Below, in pieces: positions 46,401 to 57,555 of a stretch of 64,000 nucleotides of DNA. The notes under the pieces were generated by a model. The model was given only the letters and a program-made list of their open reading frames with translations, did no database searches and was not told where the DNA came from. How positions within the stretch are numbered: the stretch's first letter is position 1; each line of letters opens with the position of its first letter. The position numbers were made by a program, and so were the translations under genes. Source of the stretch: Rhodococcus sp. P-2 (lineage in GTDB: Bacteria > Actinomycetota > Actinomycetes > Mycobacteriales > Mycobacteriaceae); the NCBI RefSeq assembly GCF_016598535.1, contig NZ_CP066779.1:4338053-4402052 (forward strand), written 5' to 3'.

Positions 46401-49400
46401 GACTTCTTCGAGCAGACAGTCGCAGCCATACTGAGCGAATTGATGGAAGTTCCGCATGTAGATCCGGTTCGTGATTTCTTCGATCAAGGGGCCAATTCCT
46501 TGATCGCCACTCGGCTCTCGTCGCGTGTGAACGCCGTCCTGGGCAGCAATCTCGATGTCCGCGACGTGTTCGAGCACCCGTATGTCGATCAGTTGGCCGG
46601 CATCGCTGTTGCCCGAATCGGCACGGGGCACGCGTCTCCGTTGTCTTCGGTACCTCGTTCGGGCGTTGCGGACGTGCAATTGTCGGCTTCCCAGTATCGA
46701 ATGTGGATCCTGAACCAGCTGGATACAGAGTCCGCCGGATACAACATCCCGATCGTAGTGCGACTGACGGGTGAATTGGACGTAGTGGCAGCCGAATTGG
46801 CAATTCGGGACCTGATCGATCGCCATCGCACTCTGCGGACCGTGTACCCGGTTGTCGGTGAGCGCCCGGTTCAGAAGGTGCTCGACGTCGAGGTGGCGAG
46901 TCCGCCACTTCAGCTCGAAACATTGGCCGGCGACGATGCCGGGAATGCCATTGCAGGACTGGTGGGTTCGGGATTCGACGTCACTGTGGATCCGCCCGTA
47001 CGGGCGGCGCTCTTCCAAGGTTCACCGGACGAACACGTCCTGGTCGTCGTAGTCCATCACATTGCCGCCGACGCTCGATCGCTGGAAGTGTTGGTACGTG
47101 ACTTCACGCTCGCGTACCTCGCTCGCTCGGAGCAGCGCGCTCCGCAGTGGTCACCGCCGGCGCTCGAATACTCCGACTACAGTGCCTGGCAGATAGAAGC
47201 GGGGATTCCGGACACGGTTTCCAGCTACTGGAAGCAGGCTCTCGAAGGTCTTCCCGAGCAGGTGACACTACCCCTGGACCGCCCACGCTCGCCGTCCGCC
47301 CGTGCGTCGAGTCGTCGGGTCGAGATCTCAGGTTCGGTACGTGAGGGTCTGCAATCAGTGGCACGATCGAACAACGCGACTATCTTCATGGTTGTTCACG
47401 CTGCTTTCGCGGCACTGCTGGCGAGGTACAACGGCAGCAGTGACGTGGTTGTCGGCACCGTGGTCGCCGGACGCGTCGCACCTGAACTCGACGACATCGT
47501 CGGCATGTTCGCCGGCACGATTGTTCTCCGAACCGAAGTCGATCCGTCGAGGTCGTTCGGACAGTTGGTCGAGCAAGTTCGTCAGCGCGACGTAGCGGCG
47601 TTCGCGCACGCAGAGATGCCCTTCGAATCGCTGGTCGATCTGATCGACCCGCCACGATCGCGTTCGCGACACCCGTTGTTCCAGGTGGCGCTCTCGTTCC
47701 AGACAGCCCATTCCGCTACGTGGTCGTTGCCAGGGTTGACGGTTACACAGATTGCGCCTGAGGTCAGGCAGGCGAACTTCGATCTGCAACTCAACGTCGT
47801 GGACGAGGGGATCGGGGGCGGACTCGGTCTCGAATTCGTCTACAACGCTGATCTATTCGACGATCTGACAGTGTCGAGCTTTGCGAGTCGGTTCGAGCGC
47901 GTCCTGAATCACGTGTCGATCGACCCGGACGTCGTCGTCGGGGGAATCGACCTTCTTGATCGTGCGGAACGAGCACTTCTCGTCCCCGCACACGGCGCGG
48001 CCGAACGTCCCGATCCATCTCGGCGGTCCGGTACGACGCTTGCCTCGATGCTGCGATACGGGGTCGAATCCGCTCCGGATGCCGTAGCTGTCGAGGGCGA
48101 GGGCAACACACTCACTTACCGGGACCTCGATGCACAGTCGGATGTTGCGGCCGACGAGTTGCGTTCCGGGGGAGTCGGAGTCGACCAGGTCGTTGCCTGG
48201 ACTGCCGATCGGTCCATCGCGTCGATCGTGCGATTGTGGGCGATCGCGAAGGTCGGTGCAGCTCCGGCATTGGTGGACCCGGAACAGCCGCAGGCGCGAG
48301 TACGTGAAGTCCTCGAGACACTGAGCGCACCGAACGGCGGCACTGCAGGCGGTTTCGTGGACGGTGGAAGCGCGCGTGAACACTCCGACAGCCTGACGGC
48401 TTACGTGGTCTTCACCTCGGGAACGAGCGGAACGCCGAAGGCTGTGGTCGTGACCAACGGCGGGCTCGGTGTGATCGGCCAAGACCTGCCCGCTCGATTC
48501 TCGGCCGGGCCAGGTTCTCGCGTATTCCATCGCGGCGCGCCAGGGTTCGACATGACGTTGCTCGAGGTGCTCATTGCGAGTGCGTCGGGGGCGACGCTCG
48601 TCCTTGCGAAGAACGACGAGTTGTTCGGCTCGGCACTCGCAGCAGCACTCGGGCGCGAGCGAATTACTCATCTCTGCGCCACACCTACTGTCGTCGCCTC
48701 GATCGGCGATCCGGCGCTGCCGGACCTTGCAACGGTGATGTTCGGGGGCGAGCGACTCGGCGGCGCCTTGGCGAAGCGCTGGCAGGCCGGACGCAGAGTG
48801 ATCAACGGATACGGACCTGCCGAGTCGACGATGTATTCGCTTGCTACCGAGCCTCTGTCGGTTGAACAATTGTCAGCTGACACTCACGACGGATCCGTCG
48901 GGTATCCACTGGCCGGGGTCGACGCCGTTGTCCTCGATGATCGACTCGAACCGGTGCCGCCGGGAGTCGCCGGCGAACTGTATCTCTCAGGTCGAATGAT
49001 TGCGCGCGGTTACGCCGGGCAACCTGCCCGAACTGCGGAACGATTCGTGGCAACCAGTTCAGGCGCCCGGATGTACCGAACCGGCGACCTGGTGATGTGG
49101 AAGCCTGAAATCTCCACATCCGAAATCTCCACATCTGAAGGCAACACGTATCGCCTGCACTATCTCGGGCGAACCGACTCGCAGGTGAAGGTCAATGGTG
49201 TCCGGATAGAACCGGGCGAGATCGAGGCAGTCATTCACTCTGTCGCGAACGTCGATTTCTGCGTCGCCGGGGTACGGACGACCGAAAGTGGAAGTCCGCT
49301 CTTGGTCGCCTACGTGAGAAGTTCAGGCGCGGAGAGAGTTGACACGGGTGGACTGCGCGCCACCGTTGCAGAACTCCTTCCGACGTACATGGTTCCGCAT

Positions 49401-52400
49401 GTCGTCGTCGAGCTCGAGGGCGAGCTTCCGATGCGGAACGGCAAGGTCGACTTCGCCGGTCTACCGTTGCCGGCGCTCGATGCTTCCCGAACCGAGGGCC
49501 CGGACACCGCCACCGAGTACCTGGTGGCTGAGGCCTTCGCCGCGGTTCTGGGCGGCGACGGGGGCGATCGCGACGCAGACTTCTTCACGCTCGGGGGCAA
49601 CTCGCTGTCCGCTGCCGAGGTCACCTCACTCCTGAGTAGTTCTCTGGGACACGTTGTTCCGCTGAGGACCGTATTCGAGCATCCAACAGTTGCGGCGTTG
49701 GCGGCCCGGCTCGATTCGCTCGAGCGGAGCAGCACGGCGACCGATGTTGTCCGACTGGAACCGCGCCGCGACTCCACGCCCGCACCCCTGTCACGGAACC
49801 AGCGCTCGATGTGGGTACTCAACCAGCGGAACACGGCGAGCGGTGCGTACAACCTGCCGATCTGCATCGAGATCGACGGTGAACTGGACGTGCCCGCGCT
49901 GCGTCAGGCAATGACGGATCTTGTCGGCCGACATGACGTCCTCAGAACCCGGTATCCGGGCACCCCACCGGTTCAGGTGGTAGATCCTCCGTCCGCCGTG
50001 ACAGTGGAAACGCGACTGGTCGGCGACATCGAGGTCGAGGCCCTGCTGCAAGAGTTCGGCTCGCGCGGTTTCGATTTAGCAGCAGACCTGCCGGTGCGCT
50101 GGATGCTGCTCCAGGTGTCACCGGTCAGGCACGTTCTGGCAGTGAGTTTTCATCACATCGCAGTCGACGGGGTGTCGATGCGAACGGTGGTCGGCGACCT
50201 GCTGACCGCTTACGGCAAGCGACGAGTGGGACTGGATCCGCAATGGTCTCCGCTGCCGATCCAGTACGGGGATTTTGCCGCGTGGGAGGCAGCACGTGAC
50301 GTTTCACCTGTCGTCGAAGAGTTCTGGCGCCGAACGCTCGACGGTGTGACATCTGTGTCGCCGCTGACGGTGGATCACTCTGATGGCGGGCCGGATTCCG
50401 TGGCGCAGCGAGTGAACTTCGTGATACCAGCCGTCATCACCTCGGCACTGCAGACGCGAGCCGACCGATTGAAGGTCTCGCTGTTTGCGGTGGTTCATGC
50501 GGCGTTGTCCGTGGTGCTTGCCAAGCTGAGTGGAAATCCCGATGTCGTGATCGCGACAGCTGTCGACGGACGGCGGACGCCTCAGCTCGACGGCGTGGTC
50601 GGCATGTTCGTGGATACGGTGCCTCTTCGCCTTCGGGTCGACGGGGATGTGCCGATCGATCTTCTGTTAAGTGCAGCTTTCGATGCTGATGTGGCTGCGT
50701 TCGAAAACAGCTCTGTTCCTGCCGAATTGCTTGGTGATGTGCTCGGCGGACGAACTCCGCAGGTTGCGCTCGGTCTGCAGAATTTCGCGGTTCCTGCCGT
50801 GGAGGCGGCGGGTCTGAGGATCGAGGCTCGCGAAATCGAGACCGCAACGACGAAGTTCCCCATGCATGTCTCGTTCTCACCCGCTGTCGACGGATCTTTG
50901 ACCGGCGCTGTCATCTATGCCGCGAGCGCTTTCGATCCTTCGAGCGCCGACGCAGTTACTCGACAACTGTCGAGAGTGCTCGCCTCGATCGCCGAGGATG
51001 TGCCTGTACTCGTTTCGGATCTCGCGGTGGGCGCGGCGCCCAGTTGGGCTGCTGTCGACGTCGATTCGTCCCGGACACTGACCGACATCTTCACCGCCAC
51101 CGCGGCGCGATTCCCGAACAACGTTGCTCTCGACGACGGACAGCGCACGGTGACGTATGCCGAACTCGACTCTGCCTCGGATGCGCAAGCCTGGGAACTG
51201 GTGGCTCGCGGAGCGGGACCTGGTGCGGTGTACGAGATTCCGGCGGTACGGACTATCGCGTACCTGGTCCGAATGTTGGCGATCTCGAAAACGGGCGCGG
51301 CATTCGTGCCGATCGACCCCGACCTGCCGCCGGCACGGTTGAAGCAACTGCGCACAGTGCTCGCCGACCGCAGTCCCGTTCCAGGTCGGCAGTATCCGGA
51401 TTCAGTCGCGTACGTTGTTCACACGTCCGGGTCGACTGGTGAACCGAAAGGCGTTGCAGTCACGCACCGAGGACTGGGCCTGCTGACCGACGATGCTGTC
51501 CGGAAGTACGGCGTGACGTCGGACTCGGTTGTGCTGCACGGATACAAACCGACGTTCGATGCAGCGATCCTCGAGATGATGTTGGCGATCGGCGCCGGGG
51601 CTACCTTGGCTGTCGCTCCTCGCGAGGCTTTCGGCGGACGGGCACTCGAAGAATTCGTTGCAGAACGCGGCGTCACTCACATGCTGTCCACTCCAGCCGT
51701 ACTCGACACGATGGCTCCGGAGCGGTTCGATTCGTTGGAGGTGGTGGCAGTCGGTGGCGATGTGCTCTCACCGTCCACCGCGCGAGCGTGGAGTCGCCGC
51801 GCGCGGATGCTCAATGCGTACGGACCGACGGAATGCACGGTGGTCACGACTGTCGCCGAGGTGGATCATCGGGTCACCATCGGAGTCCCGCTCGCCGGAA
51901 TCGGTGCGGAGGTACTCGATACTCGACTAAGTCCGGTGCCGTGGGCCGGGATCGGTGAGTTGTATGTCAGCGGGCCCGGGCTTGCGATGGGCTATGCCGG
52001 AGATCCCGCCGGCACCGCCAGCTCGTTCATCGCAGCACCAGGGGGACGCCGACGTTATCGGACCGGTGACCTGGTCCACCGCCGCACGGATGACACGCTC
52101 GGATTCGTCGGACGCTCCGACCGCCAGATGAGCGTGCGCGGAATCCGCGTCGAGCCTGCCGAAATCGAATCAGCTCTGCGTCGATGCACGGGCGTCGAGG
52201 CCGCTGCGGTTGTCCTCGTCGACGAGATCGCCGTTGCGTGTGCGGTCGGCGATTGTTTGGAATCGGATCAGCTGACAATCGAGTTGGCCTCGATGTTGCC
52301 TGCGTATCTGATGCCCGGCCGAGTTGTCGTGCTGGAGTCGATCCCACTCACGTCGAACGGAAAGTTGGACGCAGATGCGTTGCGGCGCCACGTGTTCGAG

Positions 52401-55400
52401 AGCCAGGCGCCCGATGCCGCAGTGACGGTCTCGGAGGAACTCGTCACCGCTGTCATGTCGGAACACGTGTCCGGAAGTTTCGGCGCTCTGCACAACCTGT
52501 TCGAATCAGGTGGTGATTCGTTGGCCGCGGCAGCGGTGGCAGGTCGACTTGCCTCGATCTTCGCGCGGGATGTGCCCGTTCGCGCGGTCTTCGACAATCC
52601 GTCGCCGCGAGCGATGTCTCAGTGGCTGTCGGCAAGCGCGACCGATGACAAGCGCCGCGAACTGACTCGACGTGATTTTGGCATGCCGGCACCTCTGGCT
52701 CCCTCGCAACAACGGCTCTGGCTGATCAATCAGCTCGAGCCGGAATCGACTGCGTACAACCTGACGTTTGCAGCGGTCCTGGCAGACGAAGTCGATCGTT
52801 CGGTCTTGCGCAGCGCCCTCGGTGACGTCGTCGATCGCCATGCCGTATTGCGAACTGTGTTTGTTCCGGGTGAATTCGGTCCACAACAGGTTGAAATAGG
52901 CTCTGTCGCATTCGATCTCACGACAGTGTCCGTCGACGATCTCCAAGCGAGCGCTCGGGCCTTCGCGACTGTGCCGTTCGACCTCGAACGCGATGTTCCG
53001 TTCCGAGTGCGTGTATTCACCGAGAATGGCGGAGTCGACTCTGCAGGAGTGACTGTCCTGGTGATCGTGGTTCACCACATTGCCGTCGACGGTGCGTCGA
53101 TGGACCCGATCCTGGCCGATTTCGCGTCAGCCTTCGAGGCCAGGGCTGTTGGAAAGGAGTGGGTCCGCTCCACTGACGGAGTCAGCTACGGCGACTACAG
53201 CCACTGGGCGCGAGAGAGTTTGGGTGATCCCGAGGATTCTCTCAGCGTGGCTCACCGGCAACTCGACTATTGGTCGAGCGCACTTCGTGGCGTCGAGGAT
53301 GTGCTGGCTCTACCCGTCGACAACCCCCGGAGTGCCGTGTCTTCACGATCCGAGGAGATGGTGACGGAAGTCCTCGACGGCGCCACCTACGACGCGTTGT
53401 CGGCGTTGGCTCGTTCACATGGCGTCACGGTATTCATGGTCGTCCACAGCGTGATCGCCGTACTGCTCGCCCGCGAGTGCGTCACGGACGACGTCGTGGT
53501 GGGAGCAGCTGTGAGTCTGCGGAACGATCCGGCGCTACTGAACGTCGCCGGCATGATGGTGGGCACCGTCGCATTGCGCACGAGAATCAACTCCGCCGAC
53601 CGCTTCACCACGGTGTTGGACGAGGTGCGCCGCGTCGATCTGGAAGCAATGGCGAACGCGGACGTCTCGTTCGACGACGTAGTCGCGAGGGTCGATCCGC
53701 CGCGCAGGATGAACGAGCATCCGCTGTTCACGGTCATGCTGGCCTATCGACGAGCGCTCGACGTGCCGCAGATCGACGGCATCACCGTCTTCGACATCGA
53801 CAACGCAGGGTCCTCGACCGGCTACGACTTGACGTGGGACCTGGTCGACACCGGTGACAGTCTGACGATTCGATTGCTGTATGCCACGGACAAGTTCCGC
53901 GAGTCGACCGCGGAACTGTTCATGCAGCGGGTGGCACTTATCACCGAATCAGTGACAGGTGAACCCGAGATCGTGGTCGGGGAGATCGAATTGCTGTCCA
54001 GTTTCGAACGCTCGGCGCTGACGGCTGCGAATCCTCGCCATGTCGAACCTCTGACGATTGCGGACATTTTCGAACGCGCGCTGCGGCAGGTACCCGACGG
54101 CATCGCGCTGGAGGAGAACGGCCGGCGCTGGACCTATCGCGACCTGCACGAGGAGTCGTCGTACTGGGCGCGCGAGTTGGTGGTCCGAGGAATCGGACCC
54201 GATGACGTGGTGGCCGTTGCGCTCGGTCGCGGGCATCTGTGGATCGTTGCGTTGTGGGCGGTAGCGAGGGCAGGCGCAGCGTGGCTGTCGCTCGATCCGG
54301 CGCTGCCGACAGCGCGTCGGCAGACCATGATCGAGGAGTGCGGTTCGGTTGTCGGTTTGACGGCGGACGCTGCGGCCGCAAGTCTGCCTGCCTGCGTCGA
54401 GTGGCTGGCAATGGATGAATCCCGCACTGCGAGTGAGCCTGCCGCGGTTTCGGCGAGTAGGGCTGACCTAGACAACCTTGCCTACGTCATCTACACGTCG
54501 GGTTCCACGGGAAGACCCAAGGGTGTCGAGGTTTCACACCGCGGAATCATGAATGTCTGCACCGCGCACGCCGAGATCGCTCAGCTCGATCGTGGCCCCC
54601 GCGTCCTGCAATTGGCATCGTCGACGTTCGACGCGTCGGTGATCGAGATCCTTCTCGCGGCTGCAGGGTGTGGAACGCTGATTCTGGCTCCTGACTTCGT
54701 CTACGGGGGAGAGGAACTCACGAATCTGGTGATAGGTGCCGACGTCACGCATTTGATCGTGACGCCGACCGTCCTGGCCACGATCGATCCGGATGCAGTA
54801 CCCCCGCTGATCGTCGAATCGATGGGGGAACCACTCTCTGCCCGCCTTGCGTCGGCTTGGTCGAGCCGACATTGCATCGTCAACGGATACGGACCGACCG
54901 AATCAACGATTGCGGCATCGATTTCCGCTCGGATCACTGACGGGGACGTCACTGTCGGCACCCCGGTACCTGGCACGACGGCATTTGTTCTCGATCAGAG
55001 GCTCCGACCGGTTCCGGATGGCGTTGCGGGAGAACTATTCCTCGCCGGTGAGAATGTGGCACGCGGGTACATAGCCTCCCCGGGTCTGACTTCCGAGCGT
55101 TTTGTTGCCAATCCTCACGCGGTGGGGACTCGGATGTATCGCACGGGTGACCTCGTGCGTCGTAGGCGTCACGACCGAGCGCTCGAGTACCTGGGTCGCA
55201 ACGACGCACAGGTGAAGGTGCGGGGTGTCCGCGTGGAACCGGCGGAGGTCGACGCGGCTCTGTCAAGCCATGGAGCAGTGACCTTCTCGGTAACCGTTGT
55301 CGCTGACGACGGACACGGATCCGCTGAACTCCGTTCGTATGTGACGTTGGCGGAAAACGGTTCGGCGACGGAATCGGAGCTTCGCGGGTTCGTCTCCGGC

Positions 55401-56594
55401 CTGCTGCCGAAGCACCTGCTGCCTTCGTCGGTGACGGTAGTGGGCGAGGTACCGTTGCTCGCTTCGGGGAAGATAGACGCAGCGGCACTTCCTGCTCCTG
55501 CACCGCAGGTAGGGTCGAGTGTGGATCGACCTGTCTCGGATACCGAACGTCACGTGGCACAGGCATTCGAAGGTGTGACCGGCGCGAAGTCGGTCGGTCG
55601 CTACGACGACTTCTTCGAGCTCGGCGGGACATCCATGGGTGCAGTTCAAGTGGCTTCGCGCTTGCGTGAGACCTTGAACAGGGAATTCCCGGTTCAATGG
55701 ATTTTCACCGATCGAACTGTGGCGGGGCTTGCGTCTCGGATGGACCTCGTTCATGACGATGTCTTCGAGGGTGATTCGCTTCATTCGGATCCGCTGGACA
55801 CGGTCGTCATGCTCGGCGGCGACCCCGACGACCAACGGCCGCCGTTGTTCTGTGTGCATCCGGTCAGCGGAATTGCCTGGTGCTACGCCGGACTCGTCGG
55901 TCACTTGCGGGGTCGACGGGTGTACGGCATCCAGGCAACGGGTGCAGGTGAATTGCCAGGCACGGTGGCGGAGTTGGCGTCGGGGTACGTCGATGCCGTA
56001 CGGACGGTGCAGCCGTCGGGTGAATTCCATCTGCTGGGCTGGTCAGCCGGCGGAACGATCGCTCTCGAGATGGCGAGCCAGCTCGAAGAGGCCGGCGATC
56101 TGGTCGGTTCGGTCGTGATGCTCGACGCGCTGCTGCCCGAGATGATGCCGTCTGTGCAATCAGCCCCGAAGCCTTCCGAGTTGTTCGCGCAGATCGGACT
56201 GGCCGAGGTCGAAACTGATTCTGCGCCAGTGACTTTTGCGGAGGTTGCGGCAGAGATCCGACGGCAGACCGATATGGATTTCCTGACCGATACTGTTCTG
56301 GAATCAGTAGTGGGGCGGGTGGAAAAGCTGTCACGGATCGTTCGGGACCACAGGCCCAGACCCTATTCGGGCTCCGTGGAACTGTTTGTGGCGCAGCACG
56401 ATCTGCCTGAGCATCGTCACCTGGTCGAACATTGGTCCGAACTGGTAGGGCCGTTGCGGGCGTACCTGGTCGACTGCTCTCACTCGGAAATGTCGAGCAC
56501 GGAGGTGTTGGCGGAGGTCGCCCACGTTCTCGTCGGCGATCATGGCGGTGACGATTCCGATTCGAAGGATCGCAATCATAGTGGGGTGCAATAG
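40398..56594 (+). CDS. Pentamodular non-ribosomal peptide synthetase with terminal thioesterase
   Basis: 5398 aa. Domain order (C-A-T)x5-TE. Condensation HHxxxD motifs at residues 133, 1171, 2220, 3252 and 4226; adenylation A3 cores at about 603, 1650, 2672, 3675 and 4699; phosphopantetheine serines at 990, 2034, 3069, 4041 and 5079; thioesterase nucleophile in GWSAGG at 5216. No epimerisation, methylation, cyclisation or reductase domain. The start is TTG at 40398 with GAGG 7 nt upstream; no ATG or GTG fits and the first C domain begins at once ([20 protein letters not shown]). Made as one chain, it should release a pentapeptide, probably capped at its N-terminus. No MbtH, phosphopantetheinyl transferase, tailoring or export gene adjoins it; those must act from elsewhere. 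Confidence 0.95.
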   Translation: MSAFPLSRAQLALWFAQQLSPSTPFVVAQYVELRGPVDVDALIEATNTACHELESAFVRLVATDAEPHQVVDHSIVDDLEYLDLRSDDDPVQRANEWMTAEYSRPLDVMSDRLISATLLQLAENHYYWYSHAHHLVLDGLAAMTLTMRVAERYSHRVQGTALTPFAGLGVRALHDLDVDYRSSARYRSDKQYWTEMSEGLPRPVRLAEGAGLTSMPQRMMVQSLNQSLAQQLSSIAGEWNTSEVAILVGAFASYLGRMADSDDVVLSLPVSGRTTAKSRRSGGMLSNIVPVRAQLERDMSPQELVRQISVQMTGALRHQRFRYEDMGFQGDRGGSRESAGPAVNVMMFHEAIRLGDVVGEFHVLTSGPTEDLFFSIYPSIAGENLRLSFEANPRLYSERDLAMHHRQFVRLLEGFLDSATRTLGDLRVLATDELEDLVPALGRQADTFATLGVVLEEGLAQGSAVAIREQGGDVTYAQLSARVEALSALLRENGVGRGDVVGILVERSTDSVVAFHAVVRTGAAVLFVDPRTPSERVTFILDDADVSVVVGNGPVDVPAWICVVNPNLDETVHETVDGPIDRGSGTGSCVADVSLDDTAYVIYTSGSTGRPKGVAVTHRGISPLLRSHSRRLKIDSSSRIALLAATSFDVAILEILLAHGCGATAVIVPPGLIGGVDLEDYLRLEGVTHLISTPSVPLTMDPRKLPDLRMLNVGGERPPAALVDAWSSHVDLVNSYGPSEATVAAFMSEPLESDGDTPIGRPIDGVAAVVLDSLFRPTPVGAAGELYVMGPGLARGYLAPTLTAERFVAAPFGAGGAGERMYRTGDVVRWNDAGQLEFLGRSDQQVKIRGVRIELGEIEAVLLSTPGVAQAAVIEWAGSIAAYVTATELGDGRPHPLSQAMVLDHLTSLLPRSMLPSSVTILAALPVTSHGKTDRSALPEPTSSAVAEQRAAAHRPIEYDEELIASVMAEVLGVGVLGPHSDLFAWGGSSLDAVYVAARVSSAFGRRVGVRDVFGAPTPAQLARKIREGRAEWVVEPERISGDVIVEIAPAQQRLWLLNRLDPQSSAYNIAFEVTFSGALDAVAMSAAVGDLTDRHLVLRTVFSFDQNHDAWPIQAPSAGSVTLIEVPSADYDSASADLVAAGFDLSTDAPLRLILTSDSDLDHRLTVVAHHIALDGLSFATIVADLIAAYDARADGRSPTWPSTSLDHRDYSAWHRTVLGDPADPQSLAGRQLEFWSGALAGVDPTLALPADRSRRPGRPASARDLTFELPAPVHAALNEIARAHDCTTFMVLHACLAIALSKITGAPDIVIGTPTSGRTHPSFDGAVGMFVGTVALRTLLRGAGTFGEFLSRVREVDVAALSNADVPFDWVVEHAVGGAAGEKNSFLRVVLAVDPLSSIPEIALGAMTAHGAALPPAHPRFDLEVTVREDRTVDGDTNGIHGIFRFADDLFDTATVGGWVERLRRVCDSVSENSSIMLRDIDVLSTAEREELLAWAPAPASVAQSLPDLFGAVAARRPNATAVTSGDSRVTYDELRVRSEVLAAVLIDRGVRVGDRVAVALPRSVDLVVAILAVVRVGAAYVPIDVQYPDARIQYILADARPTSILSTAESAVRFAGYDQPVIFVNETSDTIADWPVAHSESAAYVIYTSGSTGAPKGVVVSQGNVLALLASTREIFDFGPEDVWTMFHSYAFDFSVWEMWGALTTGGSVVIVDSDVARSPERFVDLIVRERVTVLNQTPAAFYALAEVAEEKPLPLRSIVFGGDRLDFGRVQTWFERHPDVRGVNMFGITETTVHVTSFELSSGDEAASPIGSPLPGLRGYVLDASLKPVPPGSVGELYVAGPQVAEGYLGQPGTTSSRFVAEPGFDGSRMYRSGDLVRWRAGRLEYVHRADGQVALRGYRVEPGEVEFALLAHPSVAQAAVMVRELDSGPTLVGYITPESGHDLDGVLRTARSLLPAHMVPSALMPLASLPVTINGKTDRASLPDPTSLTQSSRQSRDFFEQTVAAILSELMEVPHVDPVRDFFDQGANSLIATRLSSRVNAVLGSNLDVRDVFEHPYVDQLAGIAVARIGTGHASPLSSVPRSGVADVQLSASQYRMWILNQLDTESAGYNIPIVVRLTGELDVVAAELAIRDLIDRHRTLRTVYPVVGERPVQKVLDVEVASPPLQLETLAGDDAGNAIAGLVGSGFDVTVDPPVRAALFQGSPDEHVLVVVVHHIAADARSLEVLVRDFTLAYLARSEQRAPQWSPPALEYSDYSAWQIEAGIPDTVSSYWKQALEGLPEQVTLPLDRPRSPSARASSRRVEISGSVREGLQSVARSNNATIFMVVHAAFAALLARYNGSSDVVVGTVVAGRVAPELDDIVGMFAGTIVLRTEVDPSRSFGQLVEQVRQRDVAAFAHAEMPFESLVDLIDPPRSRSRHPLFQVALSFQTAHSATWSLPGLTVTQIAPEVRQANFDLQLNVVDEGIGGGLGLEFVYNADLFDDLTVSSFASRFERVLNHVSIDPDVVVGGIDLLDRAERALLVPAHGAAERPDPSRRSGTTLASMLRYGVESAPDAVAVEGEGNTLTYRDLDAQSDVAADELRSGGVGVDQVVAWTADRSIASIVRLWAIAKVGAAPALVDPEQPQARVREVLETLSAPNGGTAGGFVDGGSAREHSDSLTAYVVFTSGTSGTPKAVVVTNGGLGVIGQDLPARFSAGPGSRVFHRGAPGFDMTLLEVLIASASGATLVLAKNDELFGSALAAALGRERITHLCATPTVVASIGDPALPDLATVMFGGERLGGALAKRWQAGRRVINGYGPAESTMYSLATEPLSVEQLSADTHDGSVGYPLAGVDAVVLDDRLEPVPPGVAGELYLSGRMIARGYAGQPARTAERFVATSSGARMYRTGDLVMWKPEISTSEISTSEGNTYRLHYLGRTDSQVKVNGVRIEPGEIEAVIHSVANVDFCVAGVRTTESGSPLLVAYVRSSGAERVDTGGLRATVAELLPTYMVPHVVVELEGELPMRNGKVDFAGLPLPALDASRTEGPDTATEYLVAEAFAAVLGGDGGDRDADFFTLGGNSLSAAEVTSLLSSSLGHVVPLRTVFEHPTVAALAARLDSLERSSTATDVVRLEPRRDSTPAPLSRNQRSMWVLNQRNTASGAYNLPICIEIDGELDVPALRQAMTDLVGRHDVLRTRYPGTPPVQVVDPPSAVTVETRLVGDIEVEALLQEFGSRGFDLAADLPVRWMLLQVSPVRHVLAVSFHHIAVDGVSMRTVVGDLLTAYGKRRVGLDPQWSPLPIQYGDFAAWEAARDVSPVVEEFWRRTLDGVTSVSPLTVDHSDGGPDSVAQRVNFVIPAVITSALQTRADRLKVSLFAVVHAALSVVLAKLSGNPDVVIATAVDGRRTPQLDGVVGMFVDTVPLRLRVDGDVPIDLLLSAAFDADVAAFENSSVPAELLGDVLGGRTPQVALGLQNFAVPAVEAAGLRIEAREIETATTKFPMHVSFSPAVDGSLTGAVIYAASAFDPSSADAVTRQLSRVLASIAEDVPVLVSDLAVGAAPSWAAVDVDSSRTLTDIFTATAARFPNNVALDDGQRTVTYAELDSASDAQAWELVARGAGPGAVYEIPAVRTIAYLVRMLAISKTGAAFVPIDPDLPPARLKQLRTVLADRSPVPGRQYPDSVAYVVHTSGSTGEPKGVAVTHRGLGLLTDDAVRKYGVTSDSVVLHGYKPTFDAAILEMMLAIGAGATLAVAPREAFGGRALEEFVAERGVTHMLSTPAVLDTMAPERFDSLEVVAVGGDVLSPSTARAWSRRARMLNAYGPTECTVVTTVAEVDHRVTIGVPLAGIGAEVLDTRLSPVPWAGIGELYVSGPGLAMGYAGDPAGTASSFIAAPGGRRRYRTGDLVHRRTDDTLGFVGRSDRQMSVRGIRVEPAEIESALRRCTGVEAAAVVLVDEIAVACAVGDCLESDQLTIELASMLPAYLMPGRVVVLESIPLTSNGKLDADALRRHVFESQAPDAAVTVSEELVTAVMSEHVSGSFGALHNLFESGGDSLAAAAVAGRLASIFARDVPVRAVFDNPSPRAMSQWLSASATDDKRRELTRRDFGMPAPLAPSQQRLWLINQLEPESTAYNLTFAAVLADEVDRSVLRSALGDVVDRHAVLRTVFVPGEFGPQQVEIGSVAFDLTTVSVDDLQASARAFATVPFDLERDVPFRVRVFTENGGVDSAGVTVLVIVVHHIAVDGASMDPILADFASAFEARAVGKEWVRSTDGVSYGDYSHWARESLGDPEDSLSVAHRQLDYWSSALRGVEDVLALPVDNPRSAVSSRSEEMVTEVLDGATYDALSALARSHGVTVFMVVHSVIAVLLARECVTDDVVVGAAVSLRNDPALLNVAGMMVGTVALRTRINSADRFTTVLDEVRRVDLEAMANADVSFDDVVARVDPPRRMNEHPLFTVMLAYRRALDVPQIDGITVFDIDNAGSSTGYDLTWDLVDTGDSLTIRLLYATDKFRESTAELFMQRVALITESVTGEPEIVVGEIELLSSFERSALTAANPRHVEPLTIADIFERALRQVPDGIALEENGRRWTYRDLHEESSYWARELVVRGIGPDDVVAVALGRGHLWIVALWAVARAGAAWLSLDPALPTARRQTMIEECGSVVGLTADAAAASLPACVEWLAMDESRTASEPAAVSASRADLDNLAYVIYTSGSTGRPKGVEVSHRGIMNVCTAHAEIAQLDRGPRVLQLASSTFDASVIEILLAAAGCGTLILAPDFVYGGEELTNLVIGADVTHLIVTPTVLATIDPDAVPPLIVESMGEPLSARLASAWSSRHCIVNGYGPTESTIAASISARITDGDVTVGTPVPGTTAFVLDQRLRPVPDGVAGELFLAGENVARGYIASPGLTSERFVANPHAVGTRMYRTGDLVRRRRHDRALEYLGRNDAQVKVRGVRVEPAEVDAALSSHGAVTFSVTVVADDGHGSAELRSYVTLAENGSATESELRGFVSGLLPKHLLPSSVTVVGEVPLLASGKIDAAALPAPAPQVGSSVDRPVSDTERHVAQAFEGVTGAKSVGRYDDFFELGGTSMGAVQVASRLRETLNREFPVQWIFTDRTVAGLASRMDLVHDDVFEGDSLHSDPLDTVVMLGGDPDDQRPPLFCVHPVSGIAWCYAGLVGHLRGRRVYGIQATGAGELPGTVAELASGYVDAVRTVQPSGEFHLLGWSAGGTIALEMASQLEEAGDLVGSVVMLDALLPEMMPSVQSAPKPSELFAQIGLAEVETDSAPVTFAEVAAEIRRQTDMDFLTDTVLESVVGRVEKLSRIVRDHRPRPYSGSVELFVAQHDLPEHRHLVEHWSELVGPLRAYLVDCSHSEMSSTEVLAEVAHVLVGDHGGDDSDSKDRNHSGVQ
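43489..46623 (+). other. NRPS module 2: C2, A2 (threonine code), T2
   Basis: C2 with HHIALDG at 1171. A2: [11 protein letters not shown] at 1650, A4 [12 protein letters not shown] (Asp1696, Phe1697, Trp1700), [21 protein letters not shown] and [13 protein letters not shown]. The hand-read code D-F-W-N-V-G-M-V-H-K differs only at the fifth position from the threonine code DFWNIGMVHK, so threonine is a confident prediction. T2: GANSL, Ser2034. Confidence 0.85.
46624..49731 (+). other. NRPS module 3: C3 (HHxxxDA), A3, T3
   Basis: C3 motif at 2220 reads HHIAADA: the catalytic second His and the Asp are kept, the final Gly is Ala. A3 has the variant core [11 protein letters not shown] at 2672 instead of YTSGSTGxPKG, A4 [13 protein letters not shown]5 [11 protein letters not shown]; code D-M-L-C-M-G-G-M-Y-K, unassigned. 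A small duplication [10 protein letters not shown] lies before A8 at about 2904. T3: GGNSL, Ser3069. Confidence 0.75.
49107..49136 (+). repeat. 15-bp tandem duplication inside NRPS module 3
   Basis: GAAATCTCCACATCC followed by GAAATCTCCACATCT, giving [10 protein letters not shown] in frame in a loop of A3 ahead of the A8 motif. A recent slippage duplication. Confidence 0.9.
49732..52647 (+). other. NRPS module 4: C4, A4, T4
   Basis: C4 with HHIAVDG at 3252. A4: [11 protein letters not shown] at 3675 (His for Tyr), [23 protein letters not shown]; code D-A-L-L-A-G-A-V-V-K, closest by eye to the tyrosine code DALVTGAVVK (8 of 10), so an aromatic residue is a weak prediction. The module is about 65 residues shorter than the others, mainly in linkers before the A3 core. 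T4 has GGDSL (Ser4041), a form often seen before epimerisation domains, but a C domain with an ordinary acceptor look follows. Confidence 0.75.
52648..55761 (+). other. NRPS module 5: C5, A5, T5
   Basis: C5 with HHIAVDG at 4226. A5: [11 protein letters not shown] at 4699, [20 protein letters not shown] in place of the usual GGE loop, [11 protein letters not shown]; code D-A-I-I-E-M-G-I-A-K, unassigned (the acidic fifth residue could suit a basic side chain). T5: GGTSM, Ser5079. Confidence 0.75.
55762..56594 (+). other. NRPS type I thioesterase domain
   Basis: Alpha/beta hydrolase: [20 protein letters not shown] oxyanion region, [12 protein letters not shown] with Ser5216, Asp in VVMLDALLP, and a C-terminal His in VDCSHSEM. 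It releases the chain as acid or by ring closure; the Thr2 hydroxyl is a possible internal nucleophile (inference). Confidence 0.88.
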
Positions 56595-56723
56595 ATCTAA
56601 CGGGCCGGGACTTTGGTCCGGAATTGTCACCCTCAGGGTCCCCCCACTTATCTTTGGCGAGAAGAATCTGTAGCATTTCCCTTGTGGCAGTAAGCCATTC
56701 AGAAACTATCTCCGGAGGATCGT

Positions 56724-56831
56724 ATGTTGGGTTCCCTTTTTTCCATCAGCTCTGAAATCGGTGTCCCGTCCGTCGACGCGCTCTTCGAGGCTGCTCGGAC
56801 CATCATCGGCGCGCTCTTCGGCCTGAGCTGA
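56724..56831 (+). CDS. 35-aa hydrophobic/amphipathic peptide downstream of the NRPS
   Basis: Reads MLGSLFSISSEIGVPSVDAL and ends FEAARTIIGALFGLS. GGAGG at 56714-56718 is 5 nt before the ATG, an excellent ribosome site. There is no signal peptide; the sequence could form an amphipathic helix with Phe/Leu/Ile on one face. It lies 129 bp after the NRPS stop and 30 bp before a strong terminator. In size and character it recalls the short leaderless porin subunits (PorA/PorH) of corynebacteria, but no sequence match is claimed; a toxin-like or regulatory peptide is also possible. Confidence 0.65.
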   Translation: MLGSLFSISSEIGVPSVDALFEAARTIIGALFGLS

Positions 56832-56861
56832 CACGTCGCAGCGACCTTCCCCCGCGGTGAA

Positions 56862-56900
56862 GAAAGTCCCTGTTCTCCGACAAGGAGAACAGGGACTTTC
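56862..56900. terminator. Strong intrinsic terminator
   Basis: 17-bp perfect stem (GAAAGTCCCTGTTCTCC / GGAGAACAGGGACTTTC) with a 5-nt loop GACAA, 30 bp after the 35-aa ORF and 44 bp before the end of the convergent DUF4287 gene. A/T-rich ends on both sides suit both directions. Confidence 0.85.
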
Positions 56901-56944
56901 GTGCAGCCTGCCGGTCAGCGGCTGCGTGGCGGTGAGTGAGTGTC

Positions 56945-57514
56945 CTACCGGCCGTTCTGCTGATACGCGATCGCTATCAGCGATCCGACTTCGTCGTTCA
57001 CGTCCTCGGTGCTGGTGAGCCCGATCTTGTGACTCGACTGCCCGGGTGCTTTGGCCGGCACCAGAAGTTCGGAACCGGGGGCCTCGACGAAACGTAGTCC
57101 GAGGTCGACTCGGGCTTTGGTGGCCGCTGCGATGGCAGCGAATTGGCGAGCGCGGACAAAGGGCGTGTAGGTTCCGCGGCCTTCGACTCGAACATCGGTT
57201 CCGAGTTCTTCGATCAGACGTCGGGCTGTATCGAAGATGGGTCGCAGCGCCGCCTTCGGGCCGCTGTACTGCTGGTCGATGTACTGCTCGACGGTCGGCT
57301 CCACCCATCCAGCCTGTGTGGCGGCCTCGAACGCGATTGCCCACTGCGTATTCTGCGGTACACCGTGCTCTGCTTTCAGCCACTTGCGGACTTCGTTCTG
57401 ATCGAGCGGGTCGACCCCGGACGTCCGTACAGCCTCGACCCATTCTTCGAGAGTGTGCCCGGTACGGTCGCGCATGGACGAGGTGACTGCGGCCATCATG
57501 TCGGAGGGTTCCAT
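56945..57514 (-). CDS. DUF4287 and DUF5655 domain protein
   Basis: 189 aa. The N-terminal 70 residues (MMAAVTSSMRDRTGHTLEEW, KWLKAEHGVPQNTQWAI) match the short DUF4287 helical domain; the rest (QYSGPKAALRPIFDTARRLI, then RARQFAAIAAATKARVDLGL) resembles DUF5655. This two-domain protein is common in actinobacteria; no function is known. ATG at 57514. It stands alone between convergent terminator and a GNAT gene. Confidence 0.78.
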   Translation of the reverse strand: MEPSDMMAAVTSSMRDRTGHTLEEWVEAVRTSGVDPLDQNEVRKWLKAEHGVPQNTQWAIAFEAATQAGWVEPTVEQYIDQQYSGPKAALRPIFDTARRLIEELGTDVRVEGRGTYTPFVRARQFAAIAAATKARVDLGLRFVEAPGSELLVPAKAPGQSSHKIGLTSTEDVNDEVGSLIAIAYQQNGR

Positions 57515-57555
57515 GCGTCCGTTCTACCGGTTGTCGCTGTGCACGGGTAGCTCGC

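Noticed and set aside
52506-53100. A possible epimerisation domain after T4, hinted by its GGDSL carrier motif
   Set aside because: The following domain has an ordinary C-domain layout with HHIAVDG and is succeeded directly by an A domain; module spacing leaves no room for an extra E domain.
40398-56594. Assigning the NRPS to a named product (heterobactin, rhodochelin, humimycin)
   Set aside because: The module count, lack of epimerisation domains and absence of catechol or hydroxy-ornithine genes do not fit what I recall of these, and no comparison could be run.
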